A stretch of DNA of 63,744 nt from JBAYJC01 sp041665285 (GTDB lineage: Bacteria > Patescibacteriota > Patescibacteriia > 2-12-FULL-60-25): positions 1 to 63,744 of the forward strand of contig JBAYJC010000007.1 in the NCBI GenBank assembly GCA_041665285.1. Direction: 5' to 3'. The notes below the pieces were generated by a model that was not told the origin of the DNA, searched no databases, and worked only from the letters and a program-made list of their open reading frames with translations. The position numbers and the translations under genes were made by a program. Shown in pieces: positions 39,933 to 47,365 of the stretch. The stretch's first letter is position 1. Each line of letters opens with the position of its first letter.

Positions 39933-40850
39933 TTACCCTTTGCCCTTGCTCCCAAAGATGCACATCTTGCGTTTTGCGACGGCTGTCATCAGAAGCATGG
40001 CGGGTTTGAGTATTTCGCGTGGGTCAATCACCTTGGGGAGCTCAGCTACTGCTTCGCGAATGCCAGCCGTAAACGCAAGGCGCAAGTCTGTATCAATGTT
40101 GATTTTCGCAATGCCATGCTTGATCGCTTCGACGATATCTTCGTCCATGGTGCCGCGTGCCTCGCCCAGCTTAGCGCCATAATGCTCAGCCATTTTGACC
40201 ACGTCTTCTAGCACGCCGGATGCACCATGAAGCACAAGAGGAATAGCGACGAGTTTTTCGATTTTTTTGAGTCGATCAATATCAAGATGGGTTTTGCCTT
40301 TGAATTTGTAGGCGCCGTGCGCTGTTCCAATGGCCACGGCAAAGGCATCACACTCTGTAGCCGCAACAAACTCTTCTGCTTGTTTTGGATTTGTGAGAGC
40401 CGCTTCCCAATCTTCCACGGTTACAAAATCCTCCATCCCAACAATACGCCCGAGCTCTGCTTCGACAGAAACACCCTTGGCATGCGCCCATGTTGCGACT
40501 GTTTGCGTGTATTCAACGTTGTCTTGGTAGGAGAGATGAGACCCATCAAACATGACGCTTGTGTATCCGCTATCAATCGCGCGTTTGATGATCTTGAGAT
40601 CGCGGCCGTGATCTACATGAAGGACAACGGGGAGCTCGCTTTTCGCGGCGATTTTGACCATGGCTACAAGATACTCCATGCCAGCATACGCGATAGCGCC
40701 CTCGCTCGTTTGGATGATGATCGGTGAACGGAACTCTTCGGCCGCAGACATCACAGCCTTAAGAATTTCAAGGTTGTTAATGTTAAAAGCAGGGATCGCG
40801 TACTTGTGAGCACGCGCATGCCGAAGTAATTCCTTAGACGGAACGAGCAT
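39933..40850 (-). CDS. fba: Fructose-bisphosphate aldolase, class II
   Basis: 305 residues. MLVPSKELLRHARAHKYAIPAFNINNLE is the usual N-terminus. Zinc and substrate motifs: VVLHVDHGRD (first zinc His and base region), SVMFDGSHLSY, VEAELGRIVG, AIGTAHGAYK, LHGASG and KINIDTDLR. It cleaves fructose-1,6-bisphosphate to DHAP and glyceraldehyde-3-phosphate. The start at 40850 replaces a long upstream frame; an extended -10 (TGA TATACT) sits 10 nt before it. It is divergent from pgi, so two glycolytic genes share a 127-nt control region. Confidence 0.95.
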   Translation of the reverse strand: MLVPSKELLRHARAHKYAIPAFNINNLEILKAVMSAAEEFRSPIIIQTSEGAIAYAGMEYLVAMVKIAAKSELPVVLHVDHGRDLKIIKRAIDSGYTSVMFDGSHLSYQDNVEYTQTVATWAHAKGVSVEAELGRIVGMEDFVTVEDWEAALTNPKQAEEFVAATECDAFAVAIGTAHGAYKFKGKTHLDIDRLKKIEKLVAIPLVLHGASGVLEDVVKMAEHYGAKLGEARGTMDEDIVEAIKHGIAKINIDTDLRLAFTAGIREAVAELPKVIDPREILKPAMLLMTAVAKRKMCIFGSKGKG

Positions 40851-40962
40851 ACGTAGCAACAGTATATCACGCGATGCAGAAAATGTACCCTCTACACGTT
40901 CGGCGGAGGAGCGTCTATGATAGAGGGGTATGCGAGTTGCACCATCTGCGTCAACTATTCGA

Positions 40963-40968
40963 TATGAT
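40963..40968 (+). promoter_or_regulatory. Putative -10 of pgi
   Basis: TATGAT lies 9 nt before the ATG at 40978. An ATG at 40969 directly abuts the box and would fall before the predicted TSS. Confidence 0.5.
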
Positions 40969-40977
40969 ATGTCAGGC

Positions 40978-42291
40978 ATGATTTCTCCGCGGAATGAATC
41001 TGCGGAGAGAGTGCTGACAGATTATGCGCGTCCTTTGGAACAAGGACGTCGTACACTGCTTGAACAGCGCAAGCGTGGCGAGATCGGCTGGTTGGATTTG
41101 CCGATGGACAAGGCCATGATCAAACGCGTGCAAAAAGTCGTGGCAAAGACAAAAAAATTCCAGACGCTTCTTGTGCTTGGCATTGGAGGTTCTGATCTTG
41201 GTGCGCGGGCAATTCTCCAGGCGCTGGGACAGGGATCAAAAAAGTCTGTGCGGTTTGCCGGAGCAAATACAGACCCAGATGAGTTGGAGGCTGTTTTGAA
41301 GGATATTATTTGGAAAAAAACGGTCGTGAACATCATTTCCAAATCTGGAGACACGGTTGAACCCATGAGCGCGTTTTTAGTGGTGCGAGAGCGTTTGCGC
41401 AAAGCTGTGGGCAAAAAGTTTGCACAGCAGATTGTCGCAACGACGGATGCAAAAAAAGGAACACTTCATGATCTTGCAGAAGAGGAGGGGTATCATCAGC
41501 TTATTGTGCCGCAGAATGTAGGCGGACGATTTTCTGTGCTGTCTGATGTGGGGCTGTTTCCAGCGGCGTTTGCAGGCATTGCGATCAAAGAAATGCTCGC
41601 TGGTGCGGCGGAACAGGTGCGTGTTTTTGAGAAAGATCCTGTGGATTTTCAGCCAGCCGCGCAATATGCCGGATTGCACGCGGATTGGTTTCAGAGACAT
41701 CGGGCAAATGTATGGGTTCTCATGCCGTATTCGGCGCATTTGGAACTCTTTGGACGCTGGTATCGCCAGCTGATTGCAGAAAGTCTCGGAAAGAAAAAGA
41801 ATCGGAATGCGCTAACCATTGAAATTGGGCCAACGCCTGTCGCGGCATTAGGTGCAACAGATCAGCATTCGCAAATCCAGCTGTATATGGAAGGTCCGCA
41901 TGACAAGGTCATCACGTTTATTGAGATTGAGAAATTTCGTTCGCGTTTGCGTGTGAGTCCTTTGGTGGGTGAGGTTTTGCATGAACGCCGGGGAGGCTCG
42001 CATATCTCTGTGCAAACGCTCGAACGTTTTGCCACGCTGGTGAACGTGCCCTTTGAAGAGCTTATTCATGCAGAACGCAAGGCCACAGCGGAAGCACTCA
42101 CGTCCGTGAAGCGTCCAAACGCGACTATCACGCTCCCAAAGCTTGATGCTTATCATCTTGGCGCGTTGTTTCAGATGTTTATGATCGCCACGGCATATCT
42201 AGGAGAGCTCTTCAATATTGATCCATACAATCAACCAGGCGTGGAAGAGGGGAAAAAACGTTTCAAGATGTGGCTGGAAAATAGAGGATAA
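40978..42291 (+). CDS. pgi: Glucose-6-phosphate isomerase
   Basis: 437 residues, a short PGI. Signatures: VLGIGGSDLGARAIL, ISKSGDTVEPM, VGGRFSVLSDVGLFPAA, the catalytic Glu region GLHADW/HLELFGRWYRQL, and the C-terminal GALFQMFMIATAYLGELFNIDPYNQPGVEEGK with the active-site Gln/Lys. It interconverts glucose-6-P and fructose-6-P, linking sugar supply for the glycan cluster and glycolysis. Frames beginning upstream of 40978 run through the promoter and are not supported. Confidence 0.95.
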   Translation: MISPRNESAERVLTDYARPLEQGRRTLLEQRKRGEIGWLDLPMDKAMIKRVQKVVAKTKKFQTLLVLGIGGSDLGARAILQALGQGSKKSVRFAGANTDPDELEAVLKDIIWKKTVVNIISKSGDTVEPMSAFLVVRERLRKAVGKKFAQQIVATTDAKKGTLHDLAEEEGYHQLIVPQNVGGRFSVLSDVGLFPAAFAGIAIKEMLAGAAEQVRVFEKDPVDFQPAAQYAGLHADWFQRHRANVWVLMPYSAHLELFGRWYRQLIAESLGKKKNRNALTIEIGPTPVAALGATDQHSQIQLYMEGPHDKVITFIEIEKFRSRLRVSPLVGEVLHERRGGSHISVQTLERFATLVNVPFEELIHAERKATAEALTSVKRPNATITLPKLDAYHLGALFQMFMIATAYLGELFNIDPYNQPGVEEGKKRFKMWLENRG

Positions 42292-42378
42292 TTTTTGCCT
42301 TTGGAGTGCATTTGTTTTATGATAAAGGGGGAAATAATTTTTTATAGATTCTAGTGCTATCTAGGATCGTCTGTATTT

Positions 42379-42540
42379 ATGAACTGTACCAAATGCGGAG
42401 TGCCTCTTTCTCAAGAGAATTGCCAAGTGTGTAAGGAAAAAGGATGTAAGTGCACGTCTGATGGTTGCAAATGTGAAGAAGAGGCATGCAAATGCGAGGG
42501 CGAAGCAGATGCCAAGTGTGATGAGTGCATGGTTGAATAA
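42379..42540 (+). CDS. Cys-rich metallothionein-like mini-protein
   Basis: 53 residues with 12 cysteines, in the order CxxC (3,6), CxxC (15,18), CxC (23,25), CxC (30,32), CxC (37,39), CxxC (47,50). The only aromatic ring is absent and Lys/Glu/Gly fill the gaps, as in metallothioneins. The first pair could instead be a zinc ribbon (CTKCGVPL..CQVC). It probably binds Zn2+ or other soft metals in the cytoplasm. The stop is one base before the ATG of the YtxH-like gene, so the two are an operon. An extended -10-like TGC TATCTA lies about 15 nt upstream. Too short for usual gene finders. Confidence 0.65.
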   Translation: MNCTKCGVPLSQENCQVCKEKGCKCTSDGCKCEEEACKCEGEADAKCDECMVE

Positions 42541-42541
42541 T

Positions 42542-42886
42542 ATGGCGACCAAACCAGCCAAGAAAACATCGCGATTTGGCTCAGGTATTGCGATTGGTTC
42601 GATTCTGGGAATTGCCGCGGGGCTGTTTCTCAAATCCAAAAAAGGCAAACAGCTTTCTGCGGATGCCATGAAAAAGGCGCAGGCGCTTCAAAAACAGGTC
42701 ATGAAAAAATTGGATGAATCAGACGTGTTGACCAAGGCGCAATATGAAAAAGTGGTAGATGAAGTGATGAGCTACTATCTTAAGGGTAAAGAAATCGCGA
42801 AAAATGAGGTTCCAGAGGTGCGCAAATATTTGCTGAACCGATGGAAAGCCATTGAAGGCTATACAAAAGAAGATGATGAGGCCTAG
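42542..42886 (+). CDS. YtxH-like membrane protein
   Basis: 114 residues. Basic N-terminus, one membrane helix (about 14-31, GSGIAIGSILGIAAGLFLK) directly followed by KSKKGKQL, which is the YtxH family hallmark, and then a long amphipathic helix (AQALQKQVMKKLDESDVL, YEKVVDEVMSYYLKGKEI). YtxH-type proteins are small general-stress or gas-vesicle-like membrane proteins without a defined reaction. Cotranscribed with the Cys-rich mini-protein, which hints at a metal or stress link; this is inference. Confidence 0.75.
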   Translation: MATKPAKKTSRFGSGIAIGSILGIAAGLFLKSKKGKQLSADAMKKAQALQKQVMKKLDESDVLTKAQYEKVVDEVMSYYLKGKEIAKNEVPEVRKYLLNRWKAIEGYTKEDDEA

Positions 42887-42915
42887 TTGATAGTCCTCGC
42901 GAGGTCGGATAAGAT
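42887..42915 (+). promoter_or_regulatory. Promoter of rsmE
   Basis: TTGATA (42887-42892), 17 bp, TAAGAT (42910-42915). The RNA would begin within the hairpin that follows and carry a leader of about 25 nt. Confidence 0.5.
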
Positions 42916-42945
42916 AAGGGCACGACAAACGTGTCCTTATTTTTG
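42915..42945 (+). terminator. Hairpin with T-tract before rsmE
   Basis: AAGGGCACG-ACAAA-CGTGTCCTT followed by ATTTTT, ending 1-2 nt before the rsmE ATG. It can end the upstream two-gene operon. It would also be the 5' leader hairpin of rsmE mRNA. Confidence 0.65.
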
Positions 42946-42946
42946 T

Positions 42947-43642
42947 ATGAAAATCCATCGTTTTATCACTGCCCAGCCGATCAGCGCAGGTCGCTTTGTT
43001 CTTGAAGACCGCGCCATGGTCCATCAGATCGTGGACGTGCTTCGTTTGCATGTGGATGAACGTGTCGTGTTTGCAGATGGGAAGGGGAATGAGGCTGAAG
43101 GGACGGTCGTTGCTTGTGATAAACACGCTGTTGAAGTGGATTTGGATGAAGTGCATCAAAATACAAACGAACCGACGCGTGGTGTGACATTATATGTCGC
43201 TGTGGTGAAGCGTGAGCATATGGAATGGATTGTGCAGAAAGCAACGGAGGTTGGTGTGAGGGAGATTGTGCCGCTCGTGACTACGCGTACCGTGAAAACG
43301 GGATTGCGTCTTGACCGACTCCAGGTGATCGCCCGCGAAGCCGCAGAGCTGTGTGGTCGAGCAACGGTTCCTGTGATTCATGAGCCGCAACTCTTCGCAG
43401 AAGCGCTGATTTCAGCGAAAAAGAACGCGATGAACATGGCGTTTGAACGCGGTGGTACCAAAATGGGTTCATCTCTTTTGCCTGCGACCGTTGGTGTTTT
43501 TGTCGGACCAGAAGGCGGCTGGACAGAACAGGAGCTCGCATCCATGCGTGAACAGGATTTCCAGTTTCAATCGTTAGGCTCCCTGACGCTTCGTGCGGAA
43601 ACCGCGGCAACCATCGCGGCGTACCTTGCGTGTTGGGGGTAA
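42947..43642 (+). CDS. rsmE: 16S rRNA (uracil1498-N3)-methyltransferase RsmE
   Basis: 231 residues. N-terminal PUA-like domain (MKIHRFITAQPISAGRFVLEDRAMVHQIVDVLRL), then a SPOUT methyltransferase domain with KATEVGVREIVPLVTTRTV, FVGPEGGWTEQEL and LGSLTLRAETAATIA, the trefoil-knot SAM-binding signatures. It methylates U1498 of 16S rRNA. No Shine-Dalgarno sequence: the ATG follows the T-tract of a hairpin. Confidence 0.94.
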   Translation: MKIHRFITAQPISAGRFVLEDRAMVHQIVDVLRLHVDERVVFADGKGNEAEGTVVACDKHAVEVDLDEVHQNTNEPTRGVTLYVAVVKREHMEWIVQKATEVGVREIVPLVTTRTVKTGLRLDRLQVIAREAAELCGRATVPVIHEPQLFAEALISAKKNAMNMAFERGGTKMGSSLLPATVGVFVGPEGGWTEQELASMREQDFQFQSLGSLTLRAETAATIAAYLACWG

Positions 43643-43652
43643 GCCGTCCCGC

Positions 43653-43681
43653 TTGCTCAAAAGAGCGCTTTATGTTAAGAA
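43653..43681 (+). promoter_or_regulatory. Promoter of the 43701 gene
   Basis: TTGCTC (43653-43658), 17 bp, TAAGAA (43676-43681), then AAGGAG and the ATG. Confidence 0.5.
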
Positions 43682-43700
43682 AACGGCACAAGGAGCCGCC

Positions 43701-44255
43701 ATGGTTATCTTCGTTGGACTGTGTGATGCTCTCGCGAAGTTTCGCTGGACCTTGGATCTCGCGTTGAGGTCTCAATTCCCGCTGGAGCGACTCAAGCCTC
43801 TTGATGCGTGTCAGCTGTATCGCGTATCAGCCAACTATGCGCACGATCCAGAGATTGTGCAGGCCATTGAGGCAGAATGTCGGCGGCCGGACTTCTACCG
43901 CTATCTCACACCAGACATGGAAGGCATTTCTGCTGTGTGCGCCATGCGAAGAGAAGGGCACGAAGTCCACGTGTTTACCTCTCTCTCGCTCGATCACGGC
44001 ACGTGCATGGAAGAGAAGCGCTGGTGGGTGAGCGACAGCCTTGGGGATGATTGGGCGCACGGCATGTTCATCGCCGATGACTTGGCGCCCGTCGAGGCAG
44101 ACATCGTGATCGACGATCGCGCCGCCTTCAACGGGTTGTCCCACGCCCCCAAATGGGAGCACGTCATCTTCGACGCCCCCTACAACCGCGGGCCCGAAAC
44201 CGCAGGCAAGCGCCGCCTCACGTGGAAAAACTGGCGTGAGGTCCTGAAAACGTAA
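43701..44255 (+). CDS. HAD-superfamily 5'-nucleotidase-like protein lacking the nucleophile
   Basis: 184 residues, start after AAGGAGCCGCC. The layout resembles 5'(3')-deoxyribonucleotidases (NT5C type): a YxxYLxPxMxG-like cap region (DFYRYLTPDMEGI), motif II-like VFTSLSLDHGT, a Lys-containing EEKRWWVSDSLG, and motif III VEADIVIDDRAAFN. Motif I, normally DxDGxxAxF, reads FVGLCDALAKF, so the nucleophile and acid/base Asp are Gly and Cys. It may be a pseudoenzyme or bind nucleotides without hydrolysis. Compare the intact DIDATVAD in the HAD gene at 50883. Class 2 unit. Confidence 0.6.
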   Translation: MVIFVGLCDALAKFRWTLDLALRSQFPLERLKPLDACQLYRVSANYAHDPEIVQAIEAECRRPDFYRYLTPDMEGISAVCAMRREGHEVHVFTSLSLDHGTCMEEKRWWVSDSLGDDWAHGMFIADDLAPVEADIVIDDRAAFNGLSHAPKWEHVIFDAPYNRGPETAGKRRLTWKNWREVLKT

Positions 44256-44258
44256 CTC

Positions 44259-44281
44259 ACAGAGCCAAGGCTCTGTTTTTA
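44259..44281 (+). terminator. Terminator of the 43701 gene
   Basis: CAGAGCC-AA-GGCTCTG hairpin followed by TTTTTA. Confidence 0.75.
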
Positions 44282-44398
44282 ATTTCCTCCCCCTTTCTGA
44301 GGGGGAGTAAGAGGGGGTTGGCGCCCTGATCCTCGGCGGTGAGCCTGAAATCCCCTGGCTCCAACCACCCCCAACCCCTCCTTCGAAAGGAGGGGAGT
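44281..44398. repeat. Compound palindromic repeat element
   Basis: Inner hairpins CTCCCCCTTTCTGAGGGGGAG (44288-44308 region) and CCCCTCCTTTCGAAAGGAGGGG (44375-44396 region), with outer GGGGGTTGG and CCAACCACCCCC arms. Same family as 28362-28449. Confidence 0.75.
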
Positions 44399-44399
44399 A

Positions 44400-44429
44400 T
44401 TGACAGTCGCTCTGTTTACTGTGTAAATA
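44400..44429 (+). promoter_or_regulatory. Promoter of the 44461 gene
   Basis: TTGACA (44400-44405), 18 bp, TAAATA (44424-44429), immediately after the palindromic repeat. Confidence 0.65.
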
Positions 44430-44460
44430 CGGGAACGTTCTCTGAGGAAAAGAGGAACTC

Positions 44461-45657
44461 ATGAGCCGCCATTCAACTCCGTTCCGTGATCCGCAAGAGC
44501 CGCCGGCGCTCGACCTGCCGCCTGTTCAGCCTCGCTTCTCGTACTGGGACGCCCGCGCTGTGTGTGAGCAGTACGGAAGCGGGAAGGAAGAGGAGCTTAC
44601 TCCAAAGGAGGGTTTGTCCCTTCGGCTGGTTCTTCGCGTCGCATCTGCAGTTATTGCGTGCGTGATTGGTCTGATGCTGGCGGTAGACGCCAAGAAAGCC
44701 GCCATGGTATCGGGCCACATGCCCAGTATCTTGATGGCGAGTCTCGTGGCGTTTGCACTATCCTTGGTTGTCCCGCGTTTGTGGCGCTACAGACGCGCTT
44801 GCAAGGCGCATGCGCATCCGAGCTCACGCGATGATCTGGCCTGGGGTATGTCTCGTGCCACGGCTGACCTGAAAAAGCGTATCGAGGCTTCGCATGGGGT
44901 TCTCTTGCGCGGCTGGGAGGAACGGTGGGACGCGAAAGCTTGGTCAATGAGCAAATTCGGATTGCTCATTCAATTCCGTGGCAGGTTGGAAGATTGGACT
45001 GAGAGTGTAAAAGCCTACCAGGAGGAGCTTGCGAGGCGCGCCACACGCTGGCAAGGCTCGTCGGTTGCGTGGGGTATCCAGGATGAGCGGAAGCGTGCGA
45101 CTGTGCACGTGAAGTTCTGCGAGGACGTATCTAAGGCGCTCAAGTCTATGATTGAGAAGCGGATCAAGTCGGTGAATAGCTCCGCGTGGTATGCTTGTGG
45201 GGCTTTGGAGGTGATCTGGCGCGATCTGCCCAATGTTTGGCCACAGGCCGATGATACGAGCGCACGCACAACGGTCATGCCGACTATTGTGGAGGCGCTT
45301 GCCACGGCGAATGTCGCGGTTAATAGCCTGGAACATCAAGCGAATATCGTGCGCGATCTGTTTGATCCAGGCTGGGGATGGTACTTGAGCACTGATCCCG
45401 AAGTAGTTCAGCGCAAAACTCGGTCAGAGCGTATGGAGCATGCGGAACGTGAGTTGCAGGAGTGGATTCGTGTGTTCGCCCAGCTCTTTCCAGACATTGC
45501 CTGGCCCACGGTTACATCTCTAGCGACTGCAACCGCAGGGGTGCGTACGGGCGTGCGAGTGGTTGACGAGCCGAAGCCGCAAGCCGTGCAAGGCGAGTCT
45601 GCGCAGATCGCAGGCTCACGAGGACGCACCAAGGATCGTCGCAAACACAAGCGCTAA
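44461..45657 (+). CDS. Membrane protein with large cytoplasmic domain, unknown
   Basis: 398 residues; the start follows AAAAGAGGAA. Pro-rich N-terminus, then two membrane helices (about 56-77, LRVASAVIACVIGLMLAV, and 87-105, ILMASLVAFALSLVVPRLW), followed by about 290 soluble residues that are mostly helical and rich in Trp, Arg and Glu. The C-terminus is very basic (SRGRTKDRRKHKR) and could touch nucleic acid or the membrane. Layout resembles the 53302 gene (two helices then helical domain), but I see no clear sequence match. Unknown function. Class 2. Confidence 0.6.
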   Translation: MSRHSTPFRDPQEPPALDLPPVQPRFSYWDARAVCEQYGSGKEEELTPKEGLSLRLVLRVASAVIACVIGLMLAVDAKKAAMVSGHMPSILMASLVAFALSLVVPRLWRYRRACKAHAHPSSRDDLAWGMSRATADLKKRIEASHGVLLRGWEERWDAKAWSMSKFGLLIQFRGRLEDWTESVKAYQEELARRATRWQGSSVAWGIQDERKRATVHVKFCEDVSKALKSMIEKRIKSVNSSAWYACGALEVIWRDLPNVWPQADDTSARTTVMPTIVEALATANVAVNSLEHQANIVRDLFDPGWGWYLSTDPEVVQRKTRSERMEHAERELQEWIRVFAQLFPDIAWPTVTSLATATAGVRTGVRVVDEPKPQAVQGESAQIAGSRGRTKDRRKHKR

Positions 45658-45682
45658 CACCTGATACTGGGTGTTTTTTAAT
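45657..45682 (+). terminator. Terminator of the 44461 gene
   Basis: ACACC-TGATACT-GGGTGT hairpin followed by TTTTTA, overlapping the stop codon. Confidence 0.7.
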
Positions 45683-45694
45683 TGTGCGTGATTC

Positions 45695-45723
45695 TTGACA
45701 TGCCCTCCTTTCTCTGCTACGTT
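45695..45723 (+). promoter_or_regulatory. Strong promoter of the leader peptide / MFS unit
   Basis: TTGACA (45695-45700), 17 bp, TACGTT (45718-45723), with a TGC extension before the -10. It is one of the best promoters in the window. Confidence 0.75.
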
Positions 45724-45733
45724 TTCTTTAGAT

Positions 45734-45835
45734 ATGAACAACCAACGTCATTGGCTCGGTTACGTGAATCCGATGGATATCAAGTCCTTCGTTGATTTTG
45801 CGTTCTCGACCCCGATGGCGTCTCAGATGGAATAA
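45734..45835 (+). CDS. Putative 33-residue leader peptide of the MFS gene
   Basis: 33 codons (MNNQRHWLGYVNP..STPMASQME) starting 10 nt after a very strong -10 and ending in TAA 21 nt before a terminator hairpin. No Shine-Dalgarno sequence is seen, so it would be read from the 5' end of the RNA. Position, size and the terminator before the next gene are those of a regulatory leader peptide, as in attenuation of resistance genes: a stalled or slowed ribosome would change folding of the terminator. No run of one amino acid is present, so amino-acid attenuation is less likely than drug-dependent stalling. It could also be an unrelated small protein. Confidence 0.45.
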   Translation: MNNQRHWLGYVNPMDIKSFVDFAFSTPMASQME

Positions 45836-45855
45836 AAACCACTCTTTGAGACATC

Positions 45856-45890
45856 AAACCGGCTCGAGAACGTTTCTCGGGTCGGTTTTT
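45856..45890 (+). terminator. Attenuator-like terminator before the MFS gene
   Basis: ACCGGCTCGAGAA pairs with TTTCTCGGGTCGGT (13 bp with two G-U pairs) and is followed by TTTTTG. It lies between the 33-codon frame and the MFS ribosome site (CGGAGG, 45895-45900). No promoter is seen between it and the MFS gene, so reading through it appears necessary for expression. Confidence 0.65.
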
Positions 45891-45907
45891 GAAACGGAGG
45901 ATGGTCC

Positions 45908-47149
45908 ATGAGTTCTTTGACAAAACGAGCGTGTCTCAAGCCGGAAACCGTGTTTCTGATCCTGCAGGTGACAATCGGCCTGTTCATGGGTGCGCATAGC
46001 ACGATCTACGTGCCGTTCCTTGTGCAGATCGGGCTCTCGGTCTCGCAGGTATTTCTCGTGAACGTGTTCTACGCAGGCGCGATCATGGTCGCAGAAGTGC
46101 CGACCGGCATGCTCGCGGACACGCGTGGCAGGCGCTGGTCCGTGCAAATGGGCATGGTGGCGTGGATGCTCTCGGGCGTGATGTACGTCTGGGTCTCGGG
46201 ATTCTGGTCTGCAGTGATCGCGGAAGTCGTGGGTGGCATTGGCCAGGCGTTCATCTCCGGGAGCCTGAATGCCTGGATCACGGACGCACTGCACATGCGC
46301 GACAACCAAGTGGAACGCAAACGCGTCTTTGGTAATGGTGAAGCGATCAAGCGCGTTTTTCTGCTTCTGGGCGGTGCATTCGGCGCGTTATTGGGCGGCT
46401 GGACCCTACGTGCGCCATTCGCGGTCTCTGCGGCGTGCGCAGTGCCGGGCATTATCCTCGGCCTCTGGTACATGACGCCAGACGGGGAGGCGCACAACGT
46501 GCAGGATCGCGTAGCGGAAGACGTGCAGGACCCGCAAGGATTCGCCGCGTTCACTGCGCAATGGAAGGATGCCTGGTGTGTGCTCAACCAGCGCGACATG
46601 CGGTGGATTATGCTCTTTATGGTGAGCGCGATCTGGTTTGCGCCCATCAACTTTTTCTGGCCCATCTGGTTCAAGACGTGCACGGGTGTGCGTGGTCTTG
46701 GCCTGGTATGGATCGTGATGATGATGGGTCTTCTCGTGGGATCTAAGCTCGTGAGCACGCTCAAGCACGCAGAGGCGAGTCACGAACGCAGACACCTGCT
46801 CCTCGCCATTGTGGCATCCGCGGTGTTCGTGCCGATTCTCGTGCTCGCGGGTTGTGGCGTGTGGGGGATTGCCGTCTTCTTTCTGCACGAGATCGGCCGC
46901 GGCGCCATCACACCTCTGCAGAGCGCGTACATCCAAGGCCGTGCGCAAAAGCGCAATGGCGCGACCGTAGAATCCAGCGTGTCCTTGCTTGTGAATGGAT
47001 GCGGTATGCTCGTACTGGTAGCACTGGGCACGGCCACGCAAGGCGTACAGCTCTCCATGCCTATCATCGCCACGCTCTGGATCTGCGGCTCTACGCTCGT
47101 ACTCCTCTGCGTCTTTGCCCTCTGGCTCTGGCGCAAACTCTCTCCCTGA
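45908..47149 (+). CDS. Major facilitator superfamily transporter
   Basis: 413 residues with 12 predicted membrane helices. Motif A between helices 2 and 3 is GMLADTRGRRWS (about 70-81), and a conserved acidic residue (AEVPTG) lies in helix 2. The central loop (about 190-220) is acidic and hydrophilic. This is the layout of the 12-helix drug/proton antiporter group, but the substrate cannot be read from sequence. Start after GGAGGATGGTCC. Preceded by a leader peptide and terminator, which suggests inducible expression, as for efflux genes. Confidence 0.85.
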   Translation: MSSLTKRACLKPETVFLILQVTIGLFMGAHSTIYVPFLVQIGLSVSQVFLVNVFYAGAIMVAEVPTGMLADTRGRRWSVQMGMVAWMLSGVMYVWVSGFWSAVIAEVVGGIGQAFISGSLNAWITDALHMRDNQVERKRVFGNGEAIKRVFLLLGGAFGALLGGWTLRAPFAVSAACAVPGIILGLWYMTPDGEAHNVQDRVAEDVQDPQGFAAFTAQWKDAWCVLNQRDMRWIMLFMVSAIWFAPINFFWPIWFKTCTGVRGLGLVWIVMMMGLLVGSKLVSTLKHAEASHERRHLLLAIVASAVFVPILVLAGCGVWGIAVFFLHEIGRGAITPLQSAYIQGRAQKRNGATVESSVSLLVNGCGMLVLVALGTATQGVQLSMPIIATLWICGSTLVLLCVFALWLWRKLSP

Positions 47150-47152
47150 CTC

Positions 47153-47180
47153 TACCGAGGTTCTCCACCTCGGTTTTTTA
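47153..47180 (+). terminator. Terminator of the MFS gene
   Basis: ACCGAGG-TTCTCCA-CCTCGGT followed by TTTTTA, starting 4 nt after the TGA stop. Confidence 0.8.
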
Positions 47181-47186
47181 TTCCCC

Positions 47187-47264
47187 TCGTCATTCTGAGG
47201 AACCCGCCAGCTGGCGGAGAGGTAGCGAAGAATCTTCGACTTCGCTACGCCATGCTCAGGATGA
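47187..47264. repeat. Palindromic repeat with GTCATTCTGAG/CTCAGGATGAC ends
   Basis: Terminal inverted repeats GTCATTCTGAG and CTCAGGATGAC enclose inner hairpins (CCGCCAGCTGGCGG; AGCGAAG..CTTCGCT). A diverged relative lies at 51623-51697. This is a miniature dispersed repeat of the type often found in intergenic regions. Confidence 0.65.
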
Positions 47265-47290
47265 CGGAGGGGGTCTCTGCGTCGGTTCCC

Positions 47291-47319
47291 TTGACACGAT
47301 CGTCGTTTTCTGGTGATCT
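47291..47319 (+). promoter_or_regulatory. Promoter without a substantial gene
   Basis: TTGACA (47291-47296), 17 bp, TGATCT (47314-47319). The -10 matches that at 55258-55263. It is followed by a GGAGGAGG site, a 25-codon frame and a hairpin. Confidence 0.6.
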
Positions 47320-47365
47320 GCGTTTATTGATTGCGCGTGCAGGCCAGGACATACGCGGAGGAGGT

